25,194 nucleotides of DNA from a virus: positions 1 to 25,194 of IMG/VR virus record IMGVR_UViG_3300040801_003036, one strand, 5' to 3'. Below, piece by piece: positions 23,124 through 25,194 of this stretch (position 1 is its first letter; the number at the start of each line of letters is the position of its first letter). The notes under the pieces were generated by a model. The model was not told the origin of the DNA and did not search any database. It saw only the letters and a program-made list of their open reading frames with translations. The translations under genes were made by a program, and so were the position numbers.

Positions 23124-23381
23124 ATGTTAAACCAAGTAATTTTAGTGGGAAGAGTAAACAAGATTGATAAAGAGGCAGGTTTTATGTCGATTGAGGTTGT
23201 TAGAAAGGACAACAAGGAATCAGATTTGATACCAATCACATTTGGAGATGCACTTGCTGAATCATCATTCGAGTATTTAAAAGAAGATGCAACTGTAGGA
23301 GTTAAAGCGTCAATAAATATTGAAAATAACATCCTAAGAATTATCGGTGAAAAAGTTACATTTATTAATCCAGTAGCTTAA
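23124..23381 (+). CDS. Short SSB-like OB-fold protein
   Basis: 85 residues. MLNQVILVGRV is the SSB first strand, and the following ALAESSFEYLKEDATVGVKASI and IIGEKVTFI fit a minimal OB-fold. It lacks the acidic partner-binding tail of replicative SSB, so it is an accessory ssDNA or RNA binder. Strong AGGAGG SD. Own promoter and terminator; placed after the lysis genes instead of with replication genes. Confidence 0.75.
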   Translation: MLNQVILVGRVNKIDKEAGFMSIEVVRKDNKESDLIPITFGDALAESSFEYLKEDATVGVKASINIENNILRIIGEKVTFINPVA

Positions 23382-23387
23382 TAAAAT

Positions 23388-23421
23388 GAGACCTTCAAAA
23401 AAGGTCTCGCTTTTTTCTTTT
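23388..23421 (+). terminator. Strong terminator after the SSB-like gene
   Basis: GAGACCTT (23388-23395) and AAGGTCTC (23401-23408), CAAAA loop, followed by GCTTTTTTCTTTTT. Confidence 0.9.
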
Positions 23422-23456
23422 TACTTAGGGTCATATATGGTCTTGATAGATTCAAA

Positions 23457-23499
23457 AAAAACATCTAAAATTTATATTACATAAATTTTAGATGTTTTT
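23457..23499. terminator. Long perfect hairpin, terminator of the peptide gene
   Basis: A 19-bp perfect inverted repeat (23457-23475 with 23481-23499) around ATTAC. On the minus strand it directly follows (and slightly overlaps) the peptide gene stop and ends in a T tract, so it terminates that gene; it can act on both strands. Confidence 0.75.
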
Positions 23500-23647
23500 A
23501 TGTTTTAACAAAATCAGGATCTCCAGAGTCACCAAAGTCTAAGTATGAATTATCTCCAAAATTATTGGGTTCATAGGTTTTATTTGACATCATAGAGACT
23601 AACATTGTAAAAATTAGAAACATATAGAATATCTTACTTTTTTGCAT
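23498..23647 (-). CDS. Putative secreted signalling-peptide precursor
   Basis: A 49-codon gene: basic start (MQKSKI), a hydrophobic stretch (FYMFLIFTMLVSMM) and a polar acidic C-terminal part (about 21-49; NNFGDNSYLDFGDSGDPDF with two FGD repeats). This is the plan of exported pro-peptides of RRNPP systems such as Phr, PapR or AimP, where a short C-terminal segment is the mature signal. GGAGGTG lies 7 bases before the ATG. It is divergent to an HTH-TPR regulator and has a conserved box upstream. The peptide sequence itself matches none I know. Confidence 0.65.
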   Translation of the reverse strand: MQKSKIFYMFLIFTMLVSMMSNKTYEPNNFGDNSYLDFGDSGDPDFVKT

Positions 23648-23693
23648 GTATCACACCTCCACAATAAATATACTTTTTATTGTTCAGTGTATA

Positions 23694-23710
23694 CAGTGCA
23701 GAATTGTCCC
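23694..23710 (-). promoter_or_regulatory. Regulatory box of the peptide promoter
   Basis: Minus strand GGGACAATTCTGCACTG, followed by T. It matches GGGACAAAAGTGCACTG at 24699-24715 in 14 of 17 positions, with all mismatches in the central three bases. A TATATT -10 lies 21 bases downstream on the minus strand (23672-23667 region). Confidence 0.6.
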
Positions 23711-23729
23711 ACATTTAAGGAGGAAGAGT

Positions 23730-24641
23730 ATGGATGAGACTAGGTTATGTAATTATATTGAATCATTGAGGTATGATAGGAAGATAACGCAAGAGTAATT
23801 TGTTTCAGGTGTATGTGACATTAGAACATACAAAAGGTATAGAAGAGGGGAGAATAAACTACCATTAAGAGTTATTGTTGAATTTGCTTGCAAACTTGGA
23901 GTTGAACCAACTACTTTATTATTAAACTTCGAAGAGGCAAAGCGAAAAGAAAAAAAGTTATTAGATAACATGTATAACTTGATTGCAAACTGTAGCCCTA
24001 ATGTTAGTAAACAGTTTTCTAATTTTGATGAAGATGATATTATCGATACTGAAAATGTACTATATTACAAGTACATAAAATTATTCTATACAAAGTCTAT
24101 AAATGTAATAAATGAGAAGGACTATCAACTAAGAGTCATTTCGTTGTTGAATTATCCCGATATATTACAAAAGGTTAAGTTTACAGATGTTGAGATTCTA
24201 ATATTAAGTTCGATTCTAGATTTTAGCATTGAAATAAATTATGATTTATTATTAAGTAAAATCGAGAATTTCTTGAATAATAATGAACGAAATTTTCTAT
24301 GTAGTAATACGAGTTATATGGCACCGTTATTATTAATGAGATTGTCAAAATACTATGGAGTTAATAACAAACTTGATAAAGTAGAGTATTACTGTAAAAA
24401 GGGTATTGAAAGTTTTGAACTAACAAGAAACATTTACTTAATTGAATATTTTTATTACTATTTGGCTTTGGTTTACCATAATACTAATAGAATGAAAGAT
24501 TTTGAACAATCAGTTTATCAGTGTTTCAATGCTATTTATATACAGAGAAACAAAGATAAAATTAGGAAGTTTTCTAACTTGATTCTAAATGATTTTAGTA
24601 TTATTTATGAAGAGTTTATGATAAGATATTTGATTAAATAA
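23730..24641 (+). pseudogene. RRNPP-type HTH-TPR regulator with in-frame stop
   Basis: A 303-codon frame with one TAA at codon 23 (23796-23798); the rest is open to 24641. The N-terminus (LCNYIESLRYDRKITQE, then stop, then FVSGVCDIRTYKRYRRGENK) is an XRE-like HTH interrupted after its first helices; a single C-to-T change from CAA (Gln) would explain it. Residues 80-303 are helical repeats (for example KVEYYCKKGIESFEL; YYYLALVYHNTNRMKDFEQS), as in TPR domains of peptide-sensing regulators. AAGGAGG SD six bases before the ATG. The next ATG (23970) would lack the HTH. A recent nonsense mutation, suppressor readthrough or a sequencing error are possible. Confidence 0.72.
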
Positions 24642-24649
24642 ATATTAAA

Positions 24650-24692
24650 AAAAATAATCCAAGAAGTTATTCATACTTTTTGGATTATTTTT
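24650..24692 (+). terminator. Terminator after the regulator
   Basis: AAAAATAATCCAA (24650-24662) and TTGGATTATTTTT (24680-24692) form a 13-bp stem with a 17-base loop; T-rich right arm. Confidence 0.7.
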
Positions 24693-24698
24693 ATATTA

Positions 24699-24745
24699 GG
24701 GACAAAAGTGCACTGTGATGAAAGAGTAAATTGTATTATTATAAT
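24699..24745 (+). promoter_or_regulatory. Regulatory box and promoter of the ABC exporter gene
   Basis: The box GGGACAAAAGTGCACTG (24699-24715) is followed by TATAAT at 24740-24745. No good -35 hexamer is seen 17 bases upstream, which fits an activator-dependent promoter. The same box precedes the peptide gene. Confidence 0.6.
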
Positions 24746-24797
24746 TCTTGATGTTCAGAGTACTAGTAAATTTATTAGAGTTAGAAGGGTGATTATT

Positions 24798-25194
24798 GTG
24801 TTTAAGTTGTGGAAGAGTGATGCATTTAGAAGAGTTTGGAGTAAATATCGTTTCAAGTTTCTGCTCTATATCTCCTTGAATCTATTTTTAGCATTTTTAT
24901 CAGCTTATCCATTGAAAATGTTAAGACAGATTATTGATGATATGGTAGCCTTTAATAACGGTACCTTATCTACTGATGATATCTTACAGCTTGGGTTTAT
25001 TACAGGAGCATATATAATATGCTTATTTCTTTCACATTCAATGATAAATTTTATGGTTTATCAGAATGGAAAAGCAAGGAATCTCGTCGCTTCAGATTTA
25101 AGAATAAATTTCTACAATAATCTTACGTTATTAAATCAAAGTGTTTTTGATGAAACAGATTCTAACGAAATGTTGGGTATTGTTATGTTAGATT
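24798..25194 (+). CDS. ABC exporter, transmembrane part (partial, runs off the window)
   Basis: 132 codons visible, starting with GTG at 24798 after AGAAGGGTG. The N-terminus has a basic start, a first membrane helix (about 21-40; FLLYISLNLFLAFLSAYPLK), the IIDDMV motif after it, a second helix (about 67-84; GFITGAYIICLFLSHSMI) and LRINFYNNLTLLNQSVFDE. This is the ABC_membrane pattern of type-I exporters (lipid, drug or peptide). The ATPase domain would lie beyond the window. The promoter box shared with the peptide gene suggests that it exports the peptide or a peptide-controlled product. Confidence 0.8.
   Translation, partial: MFKLWKSDAFRRVWSKYRFKFLLYISLNLFLAFLSAYPLKMLRQIIDDMVAFNNGTLSTDDILQLGFITGAYIICLFLSHSMINFMVYQNGKARNLVASDLRINFYNNLTLLNQSVFDETDSNEMLGIVMLD

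Noticed and set aside
23970-24641. Regulator gene starting at the ATG at 23970
   Set aside because: That start has no SD and would discard the HTH, whereas a strong SD and open HTH frame start at 23730, interrupted by one stop.
1-25194. CRISPR array, insertion sequence or att direct repeat
   Set aside because: No regularly spaced repeats, transposase or long direct repeat were seen by eye; the prophage ends cannot be placed from this window.

Overview
The window is AT-rich DNA with AGGAGG-type Shine-Dalgarno (SD) sites, frequent GTG/TTG starts and TGA used as a stop. This fits a low-GC Gram-positive (Bacillota-like) host and argues against the Mycoplasma code. About 23.4 kb is the late region of an HK97-type, long-tailed, probably cos-packaging prophage. 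The last 1.7 kb is a different locus that looks like a peptide-signalling/ABC-exporter system.

Layout: (1) 1-1200, a late promoter region and three small phage genes, one resembling a papain-fold peptidase. (2) 1232-2630, a phage S-adenosylmethionine synthetase overlapping an HNH packaging endonuclease. (3) 2644-5161, accessory genes around a GC-rich cos-like island: a membrane-anchored unknown protein, a small unknown protein, then a HEPN-like protein translationally close to a DUF4238 protein. (4) 5168-13695, terS, terL, an AbiH gene, portal, a small basic protein, prohead protease, major capsid protein, connectors, tail terminator, major tail protein, and the G/GT tape-measure chaperones joined by an apparent +1 frameshift. 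(5) 13675-15000, an insertion between GT and the tape-measure gene: a minus-strand GIY-YIG-like protein, a plus-strand HNH protein, and a structured non-coding stretch with its own promoter and terminator in which a tRNA 3' half precedes a matching tRNA 5' half. (6) 15020-23051, tape measure, Dit, Tal, baseplate and fibre genes, a nucleotidyltransferase and two holin-like membrane proteins, with no recognisable endolysin. (7) 23050-23421, a short SSB-like OB-fold gene behind a promoter resembling the one at the left edge, closed by a strong terminator.

(8) 23457-25194: a minus-strand 49-codon secreted-peptide gene, a divergent HTH-TPR regulator of RRNPP type carrying an in-frame TAA in its HTH, and the start of an ABC exporter. 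The box GGGACAAnnnTGCACTGT occurs upstream of both the peptide gene and the exporter gene, suggesting that one regulator controls both.

A recurring theme is that phage structural genes form one tightly overlapped co-oriented operon, while several cargo genes carry their own extended -10 motifs (TGATATAAT or TGATATACT) and are followed by terminator-like hairpins, two of which lie inside the 5' coding part of the next structural gene. That is the expected arrangement for moron genes expressed in the lysogen. All functional calls come from reading the sequence; no database search was run.
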